64,000 bases of DNA from Schistocephalus solidus. Its lineage: Eukaryota > Platyhelminthes > Cestoda > Diphyllobothriidea > Diphyllobothriidae. A program made the translations under genes and the position numbers. The number at the start of each line of letters is the position of its first letter. Within the stretch, counting starts at the first letter, position 1. Below the pieces are notes generated by a model. It saw only the letters and a list, made by a program, of their open reading frames with translations. It was not told the DNA's origin and did not search any database. This document shows, in pieces, positions 9,956 through 21,813 of this stretch. The DNA lies in assembly GCA_017591395.1 (NCBI GenBank), contig WEDG01002017.1, positions 62,001-126,000 of the forward strand. The letters run 5' to 3'.

Positions 9956-12504
9956 CATGGGTGCTAATTTTTCATTTAAGGTGAAATTGTGCAAAATTCT
10001 TGGGAGTGCATATCGGCGAATGGTTTGTGCTTATGAAAAGGCCCAAGGTCTACAGGGAGGTGGCATTTGGCTGAGCAAGCTGCAGATAGGGGTTTAAACT
10101 TCCAAGCTGGTTTTCTTTTTTGATTATCAACCTATCTGTTCTTGTACGTCAACGAATACTTTCCACCAATCAAATGAGAGGAAAAAGATGAGTCATGGGG
10201 AAGCAGCTTAACGTTGTCCTGTTACACACATTTGTGTTCTGTTTACGGACATATTTTGGCAAACCAAAACAAACCGCTATTTATGCTATTCCAATACTCG
10301 CCCTCCCACGCCCCGAGAGAACACAGGTCAACAATTCTAAATGGAAGGAAAACCTGCAAATTTTGGGCATAATGGTCGATTTGGTAATGATCAGCAAAAT
10401 GAACACGACAACCACTGTACATAGGGGGTGTAGTTGAAGAATGCGCAGGGATATCAGGTCTAAGTGGAGGCGCGAAAATTGCAAGGGACTCCATGTTGCA
10501 ACGGCAGCGAATCTGAATATATATAAGACGACTGTATCAGAATAACGTCGGGGTCACCAATTTTGATTAATATGTAATCTGACCTCATACTTAAAGGAGT
10601 ACCATCCACTGGTTAGATCCGCCAGTCAAATGAGAAGGAAATTACTAGACAGGAGGGCGCAGCTTGGTGTGGTCAAAGTTGTCCCGTTTACAAGCTTATT
10701 TTTGCGGACTAAGACATAATTTTCTTTATATCACTACGGCTTCCGGAAATCAATGGACTGGCATGCTCCCATTTCTGTTTGAATAAATACTCGACCCACA
10801 GCGTCAGAAAAATCCAGGTGATGAGGAGTCAGTGATGAGATTTGATCAGATGAAGGGCTTTAGATGCACTTGATTGATTCCGTCTGGTAAACCATCTGCG
10901 CTGTGTGTGGGCCGGTGCATGCTTATGGTTCTCCCGGGCAACGGAAATAGCCGGCTACATGAGCCATAATACGCCTGCAAAAAAGCTCGATCTCAGTCTA
11001 GCCCATTGTCCATCGTTCCACCTTCTGACATCTAGTGGTTTGGATGGCCATCATATTCGGAGAACCGCAGACCTGGCTGTCGAAAACGGAGACCATAACT
11101 ATCATCGACCTCGCAATTGATGCCTTCACCGATGTCAAACAGATAATTTGTAAACCCAAATATGCCTCCCTTTGAAGAAAGATAATTTCTTTAAAAATAG
11201 CATAACTTTCGTGGTCACTCGCACACCTGCCCTTACGCAAGTCCCAAGGCTTTGAAAAACTAATAAACAACTCAAAAGGAATTTAAAACCTAAAGGAAAT
11301 ATGAAAAAGTAATATTTCTTCGTTTAGAAATACCAAAATATTTTTTAAAAAATAGGCCTATGTCCAAAACGTGATAAATCGCTGTTACTGCGACTAAAAT
11401 AGAATTATCACCTAATATCATAAACATCCCATTTTGTGTTTATTAAGAGAACTTTCTATACGCTTAATTTCTTTATTGGTATTTTTCAATAAATAACAAT
11501 AAGTATCAGCTCATCTTTGAGATACCGGTGAAAATTTCACTAGTTTTTGTGTTTTCAATCCCTTGGCCATAAATTTAGATTCTGTTCCATGTGTTCATCA
11601 AAACCTTCAAAATAAGATAGTTCTTTAACGTATTTACCGAAGACGCGAGATTTTGGATCTTCGTTTTACTGCAGATGGCCGTTGAAGTCATATTTATAGA
11701 TCAAGCCAAACACCAACCAGGTGACTTGATTTGCTCTTGTCGTAGCAACTTAAGCCATAAGGGGGAGACTTAAGCCGCTACGAGCTTCAGACCGAGTCCA
11801 GAAAAGAAAGCGGGTTAGGACGCCAGTTGCGATGGCATCGTATTCTGCACCGCATTATTGGAGAAAAAGTTTGGCAGCACACGTCAGATGTCGTGACCGC
11901 CGGCACCCCGAGTGAGGCTAAGGGATTCGTCGCAGCGCCTTCAGCCAGCGCAAGTGCCAGTCGGCGTTTAAGCTGATTGGTTCGTTTGGCTAGCTGTGAT
12001 TGGCCGAGAAACAGACTGCCTCTTTTAGACTTGCATGTACGCAGGAGTGTCGCAGCGTTCCAAAAGAAGCCCCAAGTAGGACCTTTCAACTCAAGCTAGA
12101 ACACATGAGAGCAGCCGCATCGCAATCATTCTCCATTGTTTTTGTCATTTATCCTTCTTACGTGTGCATATTTTTGTGTGCGTTCAACCGCACATTATTT
12201 CCCGAATAATACGCGGGAATCTTGGTAGTGTAATATATATCAAAACCGCACGGAGAATGCTGGAACTGAGCCAATCGTAGTTGAGGCATGCGGTAGCTGA
12301 AGCACTAGCACATAAGGTATGTGGGCTTCAGTCTAATACTCAATTAATTAGTATAAATATGCTATAGGAAGAATGTGAAAACTAAGCGGTTATTCCACTG
12401 ACTTTGATGAAGTTCAGCTTAAACATCCATATCCAGATTTCGGTTCAAACCTAAAATGGTTTTTGCCTTAGGATTTACTCCAACTCTGAAGAGATGAAAA
12501 AGCT
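9956..12504. other. No gene recognised; one diverged arm copy inside
   Basis: AT-rich in 11130-11760. A weak pair of similar segments occurs at about 10150-10260 and 10610-10720 (shared TCAAATGAGA, GTTGTCC and TTTGTG..GGAC pieces). The ORFs at 10195-10437 and 10905-11120 show no motifs I recognise. A diverged copy of part of the inverted-repeat arm lies at 11790-12110. Confidence 0.5.
11790..12110 (-). repeat. Diverged third copy of the inverted-repeat arm sequence
   Basis: Contains GCTGATTGGTTCG, GCTGTGATTGGCCGAGAAAC and a following GTCGCAGCG piece in the same order and orientation as 9335-9400 of the right arm (GCTGATTGGTCAG, GTGGTTGGCCGAGAACC). Similarity is patchy. It shows that the arm sequence is a dispersed repeat and not only a local duplication. 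Confidence 0.55.
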
Positions 12505-12700
12505 TCATGAGAGTTCGACTATGACCATCATGTGCTCTAAAGCATGGTGGTGCAGGGACGGTGACTGGGCCTGGATTAAAGTGAGAGCAGCCTTGTTTTG
12601 CATCTACCTCACTCTCAGGTCCACTCCATAACCTGGGCCCGTTGTCAAGCCAGAGTCAAGAAGGCCGGACATGTGAGAGGGTGCAAGCCTACGCACTGTG
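12505..12700 (-). mobile_element. LINE 3' tail fragment (copy R4)
   Basis: Matches the tail order: AGTTCGAC, GGTGGTGCAGGGACGGTGAC, CATCTACCTCACTCTC, a diverged GGCCCGTTGTCA where others have CCGGTGTCA, and CAGAGTCAAGAAGGCCGG. More diverged than R1 or R12. Confidence 0.65.
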
Positions 12701-12892
12701 GCCCACCACAAACAAGGAAACAACAACAAGGGGGCAGTTTGGATCCCTTTATACAAAAAGGAGTAAGTGAATAGGTGATTTTTCAGTCTAACATTGTATA
12801 TATTCCATATTAACTGGAAACATATATTCCGGGCACCCCAGCACTCATAGCTCTTCATTCGCACTGATGGTGTGTTCTTGCTTACTTCCAGA

Positions 12893-13078
12893 CACTTAAA
12901 GTGTATGTTGATGAAGTGGAACCGACAAAGACAAGGGAGACCTGAATAGCCATTTCTGGCTTATTAACCGTCATCAGCCAGGCATACACAACCCCAAGAG
13001 TGGAACACCTGGGATTCGAACCCGCGACCTTTGGTAATTGAGTCAAAAGCTCTACCATTGAGCCACGGGCTCGTTGTT
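12893..13078 (-). mobile_element. tRNA-derived SINE with A and B boxes (copy S2)
   Basis: On the minus strand it starts GAGCCCGTGGCTCAATGGTA (A box TGGCTCAATGG), has the B box GGTTCGAATCC about 50 nt later, then the body GGCTGATGACGGTTAATAAG, CCAGAAATGGC and CTCCCTTGTCTTTGTCGG. The tRNA-like head explains why it could be mistaken for a tRNA gene, but no complete cloverleaf follows. Confidence 0.88.
12939..12982 (-). ncRNA. Hammerhead-like motif in SINE S2
   Basis: On the minus strand: CTGATGA, then GGTT-AATA-AGCC (one G-T pair), then GAAA, the short stem III region and ATT. Stem I (CCTGG/CAGG) is shifted by one base and weaker than in S1. Confidence 0.4.
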
Positions 13079-13145
13079 TTGTCGGTTGCGATCGGAAATA
13101 TGATAAGAGTGTGCTGCTCACCAATCTGCTTAAGGAACATGTATG

Positions 13146-13282
13146 TTCTGTTGTGCCCTGGAGCTGAGACTAGAGCCCTCGCAGGTGGTCACGTAGCGAC
13201 ATGTAGCATATGTTGATAAAGTGGGACCGAAAAAGACAAGGGAGACTGAAATGGCCATTTCTGGCTTATTAGCCGTCATCAT
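13146..13282 (-). mobile_element. SINE 3' part (copy S3)
   Basis: Carries the SINE body and 3' region on the minus strand (GGCTAATAAGCCAGAAATGG with CC following, then CTCCCTTGTCTTT, ATGCTACATGTCGCTACGTG and CCTGCGAGGG). The core reads GATGATGA, so the hammerhead-like motif is damaged. Confidence 0.75.
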
Positions 13283-13294
13283 CTAAGTTTATAT

Positions 13295-13480
13295 TCGAAG
13301 AAAACGTAATTTAATAACAAACAGGGGAGTAAAAACATCAATGTTTAATACCAAGACTACTTAAGCGGCCATTTTTGCCGAGCTTAGACGGTCGAAGAGC
13401 TGCTCGCTTAAAAGCCAACAACCTTTCGTGACTGTTATATTTTGGGATTATGTCGTATAATAATAATTATTAAAACCCAA
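13295..13480 (+). repeat. AT-rich dispersed repeat (copy 1)
   Basis: Shares GAAGAAAACGTAATTTA, CTACTTAAGCGGCCATTTTT, GGTCGAAGAGCTGCTCGCTT, AAAAG and TGGGATTATG with the better copy at 33780-34040, in the same order. Confidence 0.55.
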
Positions 13481-14695
13481 CCTTAGTGCTCCTTTCCAGT
13501 CGAGAACACATTTCAGAATTCGGGATAACGTTTCCCGTGATAGGCCAGCTACTTTAGGAAGGTTTCAGTGGCCCATACTGAGCGTGTATTAGCTGCCAGC
13601 TGCAAGATGACTAGTTTTTTAAAAGGACTAAGCTATTTGACGGATCGTCTTTGAACCAAATATTATGAGGGTGTTTATGCGACCCTTTCATCTTCACAAT
13701 TAAAATGAAACAAAACTTTAATTTGTGGCTCCATCTGAGAGATGATAATCCATTCCAAAGGGGATGACAAAGATTTTTAGCAATTTAAAATGAATTACCG
13801 ATTCCAGACATTAACGATCTAAACCGAGGGATCGGAAAAAATGATGTCATTTTTTCTTAGATAAATGAAATATTCTGTAGATATACGAAAAATCTCATTT
13901 CTATAATTCAGTAGCAATATTACTACTGCCCTAGATCATGTCTCAAGGGCCGATTCCTTTTTGCCTATGCGCTCAATGTAACCCCATGATATGTAACGTA
14001 AGAATTAATTTCAACAGTGATCATGCAGGAGGAATGGCTCGTAAAAAGTAAGAAACATAACATTTATTCCCGCGATTCCCCGTAGCACGACCTCCTCCAC
14101 CGTAATTCGGGACCCAGGGCTTGCAGGAGAATAAGCGCCTGAGTTAGCAAGGTCGACTTGACAAGCGTTTATCGAAATTTATTCATGCCTGTGTTTGTGA
14201 GCGGAAGGTGCAAGTGCTTGCACCTACCGATGCATGGGACTAAAATTTTACAAAATGAACATAAGGCAACCAGACTGACATACTGATAGAACTATCGATT
14301 AGATTTAGGAGAAGCCATCGTGCAAAAGGCGCGCTCATTGTAGACGCTGTTACTGTTATTTACCAAAGGCCCGCAGAAAATTCTGGCTTTGAGGCGTGTA
14401 TCACGTGCTTCCTAAATCCTCGCCAATTCATCCCCCTCCGACTCTCATGAACTCACATTTTGTTAGGGGAATCAGCTCGAGTGAAGACTGCTTACGAATG
14501 AGGAATCCCATTTCAAGGCATCGGTGTCAGTCATAATAAGTTCAGGCAGGCAGTAGTTTCCCCATTTAACACCAGACTGTTTTTTAGTTAGTTTTCCCTG
14601 CTGTCAGGTGACCAAAGAAAAAGGAGCGGTTTCCGGTTCGGAGCGAACCCAATCCCCTCCAAACAAGTCCAGTCGCGTGCATAAGTGGACGGAGG
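13481..14695. other. No gene recognised
   Basis: Mixed sequence with no open frame above about 60 codons and no recognised repeat. Confidence 0.5.
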
Positions 14696-14830
14696 GCCTC
14701 AGGTGAGAGTTGGGTAATAGCTAGGGGCGGCCACAGGAGCATTTACCACCTGTACGAGAAAAATGGAGAGACCAAATACTGCCTGTGTGATGCTACCGCT
14801 ACCCGCTTTGGGTTCTACCGCCGTCATGAG
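14696..14830 (-). mobile_element. LINE 5' leader fragment
   Basis: GGTGAGAGTTGGGTAATAGC, TAGGGGCGGCCACAGGAGCA and ACCACCTGTACGAGA are the reverse complement of the leader at 17850-17965. Only the leader is present here, in the opposite orientation to copy B. Isolated 5' ends are unusual for LINEs, which normally lose their 5' end. Confidence 0.7.
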
Positions 14831-15206
14831 CCATCGCATCCAAACCCCAGGTGGTAGCAGACACGAGGCTTAGTAACCGAGCAATGTGGTCACTGAGCAC
14901 ATACCTCATATGATTTTTCCATATAGCTCAAGTCCCCGCAGACTAAGGTCTGGAATAAACGCACTCAGTGTATCAATCTAATGTCTCACATTCATCCATA
15001 ACACTACTCCATTACTTATTGCTCGTCACCAGGCGACAGTCCACAGAGACTGGAGACGCGACACCACTGGGCGCTGCGGAGCTACCAATTGCCATCCAGC
15101 AATCAAAGTGAACGTTATGTGAGCGTCTAAATTACCGTCTTCCAGCCCACAGAGCAAAATTCCTGCCGGAAAACTTGGCGATCAATGGGTTCAGGCCGAA
15201 TCGCAT
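14831..15206. other. No gene recognised
   Basis: Contains GGTCACTGAGCA near 14886, also seen near 36241, but otherwise nothing I can assign. Confidence 0.4.
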
Positions 15207-15412
15207 CCGGGAAGAGAGTATATTTTACCCGTTATTTGTCCCTTCTCGTGGCAACCGCCTGTGGACAGTCGTTATGTCAGTTTTATACCTGGTCGTTAAC
15301 AAGCTGTGCCCGGGAAGAGAGTATAGTTTACCCGTTATTTGTCCCTCCTCGTGGTAACTGCCTGTGGACAGTCGTTATGTCAGTTTTATACCTGGTCGTT
15401 AACTAGCTGTGA
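15207..15412 (+). repeat. Two tandem 103-bp units
   Basis: Units 15207-15309 and 15310-15412 both begin CCGGGAAGAGAGTAT (second: CCCGGGAAG...) and contain TTTACCCGTTATTTGTCCC and TGTGGACAGTCGTTATGTCA and end GTTAAC(A/T)AGCTGTG. They differ at a handful of positions, so the duplication is fairly recent. The short ORFs across it are by-products of the repetition. Confidence 0.92.
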
Positions 15413-15439
15413 CCAACAGGAGGAACAAACCTGGGCATG

Positions 15440-15715
15440 GCAGGTGTTATTCGGGTTGGCTCCCATACCAATTGCCAGACATTGGAGAGGGGCGTGGTGG
15501 CACGCGTTGGTACAGGCGCACGCCGCACCAACCACTCCGTGGGATCTGATTCGGACGTGGTAGAACGGTCAGGAGGGGAGAGAGAGAGTGCGCTAGCTGC
15601 AGCACAAGTCTAATATCGCTTAATACTAATCCACGCGCAAAGCCCCGTTGATGCAACACCATACTGTGGGGCACACGGTGGATATCCTCAGGCTACGATG
15701 GTTGAACTGTCGTTA
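15440..15715 (+). mobile_element. LINE 3' tail, alternative-head type (copy R5)
   Basis: The head TTATTCGGGTTGGCTCCCAT matches the alternative head of R3 and R12. It is followed by GCGTGGTGG, then GGAGAGAGAGAGTGCGCTAG and GCAGCACAAGTC, and the terminus GTTGAACTGTCG. Diverged. Confidence 0.6.
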
Positions 15716-16279
15716 AAGAGCAAAAAGGAAACAGCATAGAGTACCTGTTGATAGGGGCTTTTCGGTGCGCAGACAACTGAACTAACTGAATAATTGGTGA
15801 TTGAAGACTGAGGATGCAAACCCTGCTTGTAAAGCCCATTAGCTGTCGGACATCGGTAGGTCTTTTCAGCTAAATGCGGCTGAGAGCACCGAGTTCCCAA
15901 GAGGTTGCAGCTTAGCACAGTTGCAGTAGGGGAATGCAGAAATCATAGCGAGGGCAAACGTCTTAAATCCTGGTTACCAGTAGACAAAGGTGCGAATGGG
16001 TATGTGCTGTGAATGGACGCCAGACCTCTGCAGCTCCGGGGAGAGAAGTAAATTGCATAGACCGAATAATGTCTCCCTGTTTCGTAAACGCAACCATTTC
16101 CTTTGATTGAAAAACCGTAGAACGCATTAAGTGTGAAAGCTTGGAAGCACCTCCATCGTGGCAAAAAATTTAAAAGTAAGTGTTGACAGAGATCTGGCCA
16201 CTGCTTCTGCTGCTACTATTGCACACATTTTGGAATATGTGAGCTGTAAGGCTTTTGCTATTTCTCAAATGAAGCAGTT
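15716..16279. other. No gene recognised
   Basis: Short ORFs only on both strands (for example 15688-15918), without recognisable motifs. Confidence 0.4.
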
Positions 16280-16835
16280 CCGGGGAAATAGTGAGAGAGA
16301 GAAGGCGTGCAGGGGTGGGCAGAACGAGAGAGAGAGAGGGGGTAGGCGTGAAGGTGTGGGTAGAGTGAGGGAAAGACAGGGTTACGAGAAAGGAGTGGAG
16401 AAGGGCGAGAACGAGAGAGGGTGACGAGACTAAAAGTGAAGAGGGGTAAGGAGAGCGGAGAGTCAGAGTGGGGGATGGGGGGAGAGAGGGGGAGTGGGAG
16501 GGTGGGGGAGAGAGAGTGAGGAGAGGAAGAGAAAGATTGACGAGAGAGGAGAGGGGAGAAAGAGGAAGAAGGGAGGAGATGAAAGCGAAAAATAGAAGGA
16601 ACAGTGGTCGGCGGAGATCGTACTGTGGAGGTACGCAAAAAATTGGCCAGTAAAACTGCGCAGAGGGGTGGAAAATTGTGTCACGAGAAGAAAATTAAAA
16701 GAAGTAACAAGAGAAGTCAATAAAAGAAGAACAGGAGGAAAAGAGAGGACGGGGCGGCGAAAATCAATAGAAAAAGTGACTAAAAAGAGAGCCCATAAAA
16801 AAAGTAAAGACTGCAGCGAAAGTATAGCAATGGGT
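16280..16835. repeat. Purine-rich GA tract
   Basis: About 550 bp are almost all A and G on the plus strand, with repeated GAGAGAG, GGGGGAG and AGAAGAA blocks. The long Ser/Leu/Pro-rich and Glu/Arg/Gly-rich frames here (16158-16720) are consequences of this composition and not genes. Such strand asymmetry can form H-DNA in vitro. Confidence 0.85.
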
Positions 16836-17829
16836 TAAATTCGCATGGATGGCGCCAGTTGTCTGGAACTGCAGTCATCTCGGGGGTGAAAGACATACAG
16901 TTAACTTCCCATCTATTGAAACGAGTATATGCGCTGATGAGATCGGCCCGGATGCTGTTTTAATCCAGGCAAAAACTGGAGCCATGGTTGCTAAGTTGGC
17001 CACATCCACCAGGTTTGCATGCATATATCATGTCAACATATTTTATCAGCCACCATCAGCTTCTCGAGCAATTTAAGGAGGAAAGTGTTGCTTTTTCTTA
17101 TTAAGTAACTTTTTTAAAGGATCGATGGTATCTCTGTGCGCCCCTAAACTACTCAGTGAAAACCTTGTGAGCTTATAAGTGCATTCGGTGTGTACAAGTG
17201 TGGTAAAAGACAAAACACCTACCACAAACATCGCACCAAACCTGACATGTCCGTGGCCCATCGGAAAGCTTGGTTCGGTTAGAATGTCTTGGAAAATAAA
17301 GCAATTTGTGCATACTCAGAAAGCCAGGTTTGTTATCTACACTGAAATATCCACTTCGTTTGACAAACATACCGATAGAACCTTACTGAAAATATGGCCA
17401 GTAGGACTGAATCTGCGAGATTGATAATTTCCTTCAGTCAATGGACCTGTGAAGCGTACAGAAGTACTGCGCACCTTGAACACGGGCTTCTCCAGGTCTA
17501 GATAAATCGGCCAATCCCGTTGTGAGCTGACACAGCGTCACCTCGTGATTAATGTGCAGCCCTACATGCACTTGATGTCGGCCGACCAATCAGAAGCACA
17601 CACATGTTACATGGAAATAGAAACGGAAAAACGCAGGTCAAGCACTTCCAATTGCACCTTGGCTTTCCTCCTTTCGGTAGGTCTCTCATCTGTGATGGCA
17701 TGGATTCAGACAACAGTACTGAGTCCCCAGGCAGTCTGGCAATCAATAATACAAGCTACTCACGGCTAACAAGGCGCCCGGGCGCGCCTGAGAATGGGTC
17801 ATTATAGCTGCGCCAGCAAACTTGTCAGG
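16836..17829. other. No gene recognised
   Basis: ORFs of 60-80 codons occur (16849-17076, 17179-17424, 17545-17769) with no known motifs and no GT/AG borders that would join them convincingly. Confidence 0.4.
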
Positions 17830-18416
17830 AGCATGGGGTGAAGGGTGTAATAGTTAGGGGTAACATAACACAGGCAGTAGTTAGTCGCTCCATTGGTCTC
17901 GTACAGGTGGTCAATGCTCCTGTGGCCGCCCCTAGCTATTACCCAACTCTCATCTGAGGCTCCTCGAAGTTGAGTTCTTCCCAGCGGCCACACACCAGGC
18001 AACCGTCACGACGGGTGTGCTAAACCAGGTGAGGGTCTCCGGTGTTGTGTGTGCCTCCACACCCGGTATGTCTAACTCCCGAACTTCCCACCTCCCCCCT
18101 CTCAAAAAGTCCTACGGTGGGGGCGACAGCAACCCCGTAGGCAGGCTAACTCGGGTCGTTATCCCACTAAAAAAACCGTGATCCATAGTGGAATTCGGCA
18201 GCCGTCTGGGATGTCCGAGCAGCCCTATTTAGGGACAGCATTGCTCACCTCCTCTCAGAGGAAGGGGCTAGAAAAGGTGCCCTAAACAAATGCTAAGTCT
18301 CTCGTCTTCTGCAACCGGCCACGACTCGTAGATCTAAACATACGCGGTCGTAAAACTCAAGCAAACAAAAATACCCCCGTCCCCATCCCCAGTGCCATAC
18401 TCTCCTGGCTGCATGG

Positions 18417-18869
18417 GTGAGTCCGCTCACATTAGCACCCTGGAATGTTCGTTCCCATTTAGAAAATCCGAGGAGCAACCGGCCGGAATGGAGGACGGTG
18501 CTAGTTGCTCGGGAGTGGGTGCGCTACAAGGTGAACATTGCTGCTGTCAGAAAGACCCGATTTTCTGAACAGGGTCAGCTGAAGGTGGGTGCCGGCAACA
18601 CCTTCTTTTGGAGCAGCCACCTAAAGGCAGAGCGACGCGATGCTGGTGTTGCCATATGGAACGCAGTCGTGGGACGACGGCACTGTCTGCCACAGGGCAT
18701 CAACGATCACCAGATCAGTCTCCGCTTGCCTCTCCGGGGAGCTAAGTTTACCGCCATCATCAGCGCCTACTCCCTCCCCCCCCCCTCGAAGGACGAGCTC
18801 CAACTGGGCAAAGAACACATTCTACGTGGATTTACACGTCCGCCTGGTGACTGTGCTGAGGCAGATTAG
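18417..18869 (+). pseudogene. APE-like endonuclease domain of LINE copy B
   Basis: The 150-codon frame starts MSPLTLAPWNVRSHLENPRS. It has LAPWNVRS (APE motif with the metal-site Asn), an AAVRKTRFSEQ segment and FTAIISAYSLPPP. In related elements the second motif is SETRF, with the catalytic Glu; here it is RKTRF, so the active-site Glu is replaced by Lys. The frame stops at 18869, and GDFNVRV (the GDFN motif) continues in the next frame. The domain is therefore inactive twice over. Confidence 0.85.
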
Positions 18870-19730
18870 TTAATTGTCCTCGGTGACTTTAACGTCCGCG
18901 TTGAGACACACAATACCACGTGGAGAGGAGTTTTGGGTCGCTATGGTCTCTCCGACTTCAAGGTCAATGGCCTCCTCCTATGAATCTGCGCAGCACACCG
19001 CCTGATCCTGACCAACACATTTTCCACCTTCCGATTCGGCAAAAGGCGACCTGGGTACACCCCGATCGAGACACTGGCACCTGCTTGATTATGTCCTCGT
19101 TCGGAGTCGATATCAACAGGAAGTGCTAGTGATAAAGGTGATTCCGGTGCCGACGGATCACCGCCTCGTCATCTCTAAGGTAAGGCACCGTCTGCAATCC
19201 CGAAGGAGACCCCAAGGTAAGCAACCACCGCGTAAGTTGAATACTGTACTGTTGAATGTACCTGCTCACCATCTCCATTTCAACAACGAACTGGCCGACA
19301 GGCTAGGCAACCTTCCAGTCGCCGACCACAACACCTCCGTGGAGAACCTCTGGTGTCATGTGAGGGATATGGTCCAATCCACCGCCATGGAAGTGCTCGG
19401 TCGCGCCTGCCATCGACATCAGGACTGGTTCAATTACAACGACGCAGCCATCAACACTCTATTTACCGCGAAGAACCGGTTGCACAAAGCCCACGTCGAC
19501 CGTCCTACCACTGCAAACAAAACAGCCTTCTACCAAAGTCACCGCCTTGTACAGCAACGGCTACGGGAGATGCAGGACGCCCGGGTGGCCCGCAAGGTCG
19601 AGGGGACCGCAACGAATGGAAAAACTTCTTCGCCGTCACCAGGGCTGTCTACGGAACTCCCATCAAAGGATCCGCCCCATTCTCAGTGCTGACGGAACTT
19701 CCGTGCTCACTGAGAAGTCGAAAATCCTGA

Positions 19731-20772
19731 AGCGCTGGATGGAACACTTCCGAAGTGTTCTTAACTAGCCCTCCACCATCTCCGACACCGCCATTGACCG
19801 ACTACCCGAAGTGGAAACCAAAGCCGACCTCGATCTCCTGCCCCCTCTCCAAGCAACCATCAGGGTAGTGCAACAACTCTCCAGCGGGATATAACCTAGA
19901 TCAGATCTGATAACTGCTGAGATTTACAAGCATGGCGGCCCCTAACTGATAAATCAGCTTCGAGCGCTCTTTAGGGCGATGTGGCAAAAAGGAAAGGTCC
20001 ACTAGGATTCCAGGGACGCCACAATCATCCACCTCTACAAGAATAAGAGTAACTTCCAACTGTGCGATAAACATCAAGGAAACTCGCCACTCAACATTGC
20101 CGGGAAGATCTTCGCCCGTATCCTTCTCAATCGTCTGAACGATCACCTAGAGCAGGGCCTGCTTCCGGAAAACCAATGTGGCTTTCGACGACTACGCGGA
20201 ACAGCCCACACGATTTTTGCCCCTCACCAGCTACAAGAGAAGTGCCAGGAGATGCGAACCCACCTCTACACAACCTTCGTGGATCTGACGAAATCCTTTG
20301 ACACAGTGAATCGCAACGGACTGTGGAAGGTCATACAGAAATTCGGCTGTCCCAAGACTCACTCACATGGTTCGTCAACTCCACGATGGCATGATGGCGC
20401 GCGTCACGGGCAACGAAGCCGACTCTGAGGCATTCTCACTGACCACCAGATTGAAGCAGGGCTGCATCTTCCCGATAAACATCTTCAGTCTCATGTTCTC
20501 TATCATGCTAAAGGATGCCTATCGTCACGAATACCCGCGCATCCGCAGCGATTATTGAATGGATGGCCAACTCCTCAGTCAACGGCGGATGCACTCCCAG
20601 TCCCGTATATACACAGTCATCATCCACGAACTTCTCTTCGCTGACGACTGCGAACTCAATGCAATGATAGAAGGGGAAATATAAAGGAGCGTGGACCTCT
20701 TCGCTGCCACTTGTCACAACTTCGGACTGCGCATCAACACGGAGAACACGGTAGTCAGGCATCAACCGCCGC
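19731..20772 (+). pseudogene. Reverse transcriptase domain of LINE copy B, first part
   Basis: The frames carry ATIIHLYKNKSNFQLCDKHQ, GNSPLNIAGKIFARILLNRL, TTFVDLTKSFDTVNR (motif A), LTTRLKQGCIFPINIFSLMF (motif B) and HELLFADDCELNA (motif C with FADD). Stops appear at 20557 and elsewhere. The domain continues beyond the inserted repeat at 20773-20965 with [20 protein letters not shown] near 21120-21180. Confidence 0.88.
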
Positions 20773-20965
20773 CCGACAGTTCGACCGTCGTAGTCCGACG
20801 ATGTCCACCGTATGCTCCATGGGAAAGTGGAGCAGGGACAGTGACTTGCGCGTGATTTAGTTTAAAGTGATAGTAGACTTGCTCTGCATCTACCGCAATC
20901 TCTCCTCCTCCCCCACCTGAGCCAAGTGTCACGCCATAGATGCGGCCCGTTTAGGGGGCACAATT
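20773..20965 (-). mobile_element. LINE 3' tail inserted in opposite orientation inside LINE copy B (R6)
   Basis: GACAGTTCGACCGTCGTAGT marks the reverse complement of the LINE terminus, followed by the tail body and ending in the alternative head (GGCCCGTTTAGGGGGCAC). It separates RT thumb sequence VVRHQPPP from the sequence around [20 protein letters not shown], so it entered after copy B was in place. Confidence 0.8.
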
Positions 20966-21813
20966 ACACCTAAAACTGAAATCCGTGGATACCTCCACCC
21001 ACCTGCGTATAAACCTCTCCCGCAGCACCAAAATGGACTACCAGGTCGCCCACCGGATCACCAAAGCCAGGCAAGCCTTCGAACACATGCAGATCATCGT
21101 CTGGAATCAACACGGTCTCCACCTCAGCATCAAACTCAAGATGTACAAAGCTGTGATATTGCCGAGACTACTGTATGGAGCGGAGACTACCAAAAGCAGG
21201 AACGGAAGCTTACCACTTCCATTTCAGCTGCCTCCGCAGAATACTAAAGATCAGATGACAAGACAGGATCCCGGACACAGCATTGCTGGAACGAACAGGC
21301 CTTCTCAGCATCTACGCTCAGCTGAAACAACTGCAACTGCGCTGTAGCGGCCACCTTTTGAGGATGAACGACGAACGACTACCCAAACGACTCTTCGATT
21401 GAGAAGTCGCCACGGGTTCTTATCGACGCTACAAGGAAACTGAAGACTTCCCGTACACGGAAGTGTAGAAAAGAACAGACCTACTCAGCGTTTACGCTCA
21501 GCTGAAATAACTGCAAATGCGCTGGAGTGGCCGCCAGGTGAGAATTGATGACGAGCGATTACCCATACGAATTTTCTAGTGAGATGTCGCTACGGGTGCT
21601 TGCTGACAGGGAGGTCAAAAACGACGCTATATGGTCACCCTGAAGCAACTGCAGATCAACCCGGTGACCTCGCCCAGAACCAACCTACTTTGAGAAGGAC
21701 AGTGAAGACAGGGACCGCAATCTACGGAGCCAAACAGGATAACCGCAGCCAAGGCCAAAAGAGCGGCACGAAAGTCACCAGCGCCCCGCACAAACACCAC
21801 CAATGCCCAGGCC

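Noticed and set aside
12893..13078. Possible tRNA gene (A and B boxes present); same for the other SINE heads
   Set aside because: The boxes belong to the tRNA-derived head of a SINE repeated nine times; no complete cloverleaf or acceptor-stem pairing is seen.
16258..16720. Ser/Leu/Pro-rich frames on the minus strand and Glu/Arg/Gly-rich frames on the plus strand
   Set aside because: By-products of the purine-rich tract.
16930..16960. CTGATGAGATCGGCC considered as another hammerhead core
   Set aside because: No GAAA with a returning stem at the right distance and no stem I.
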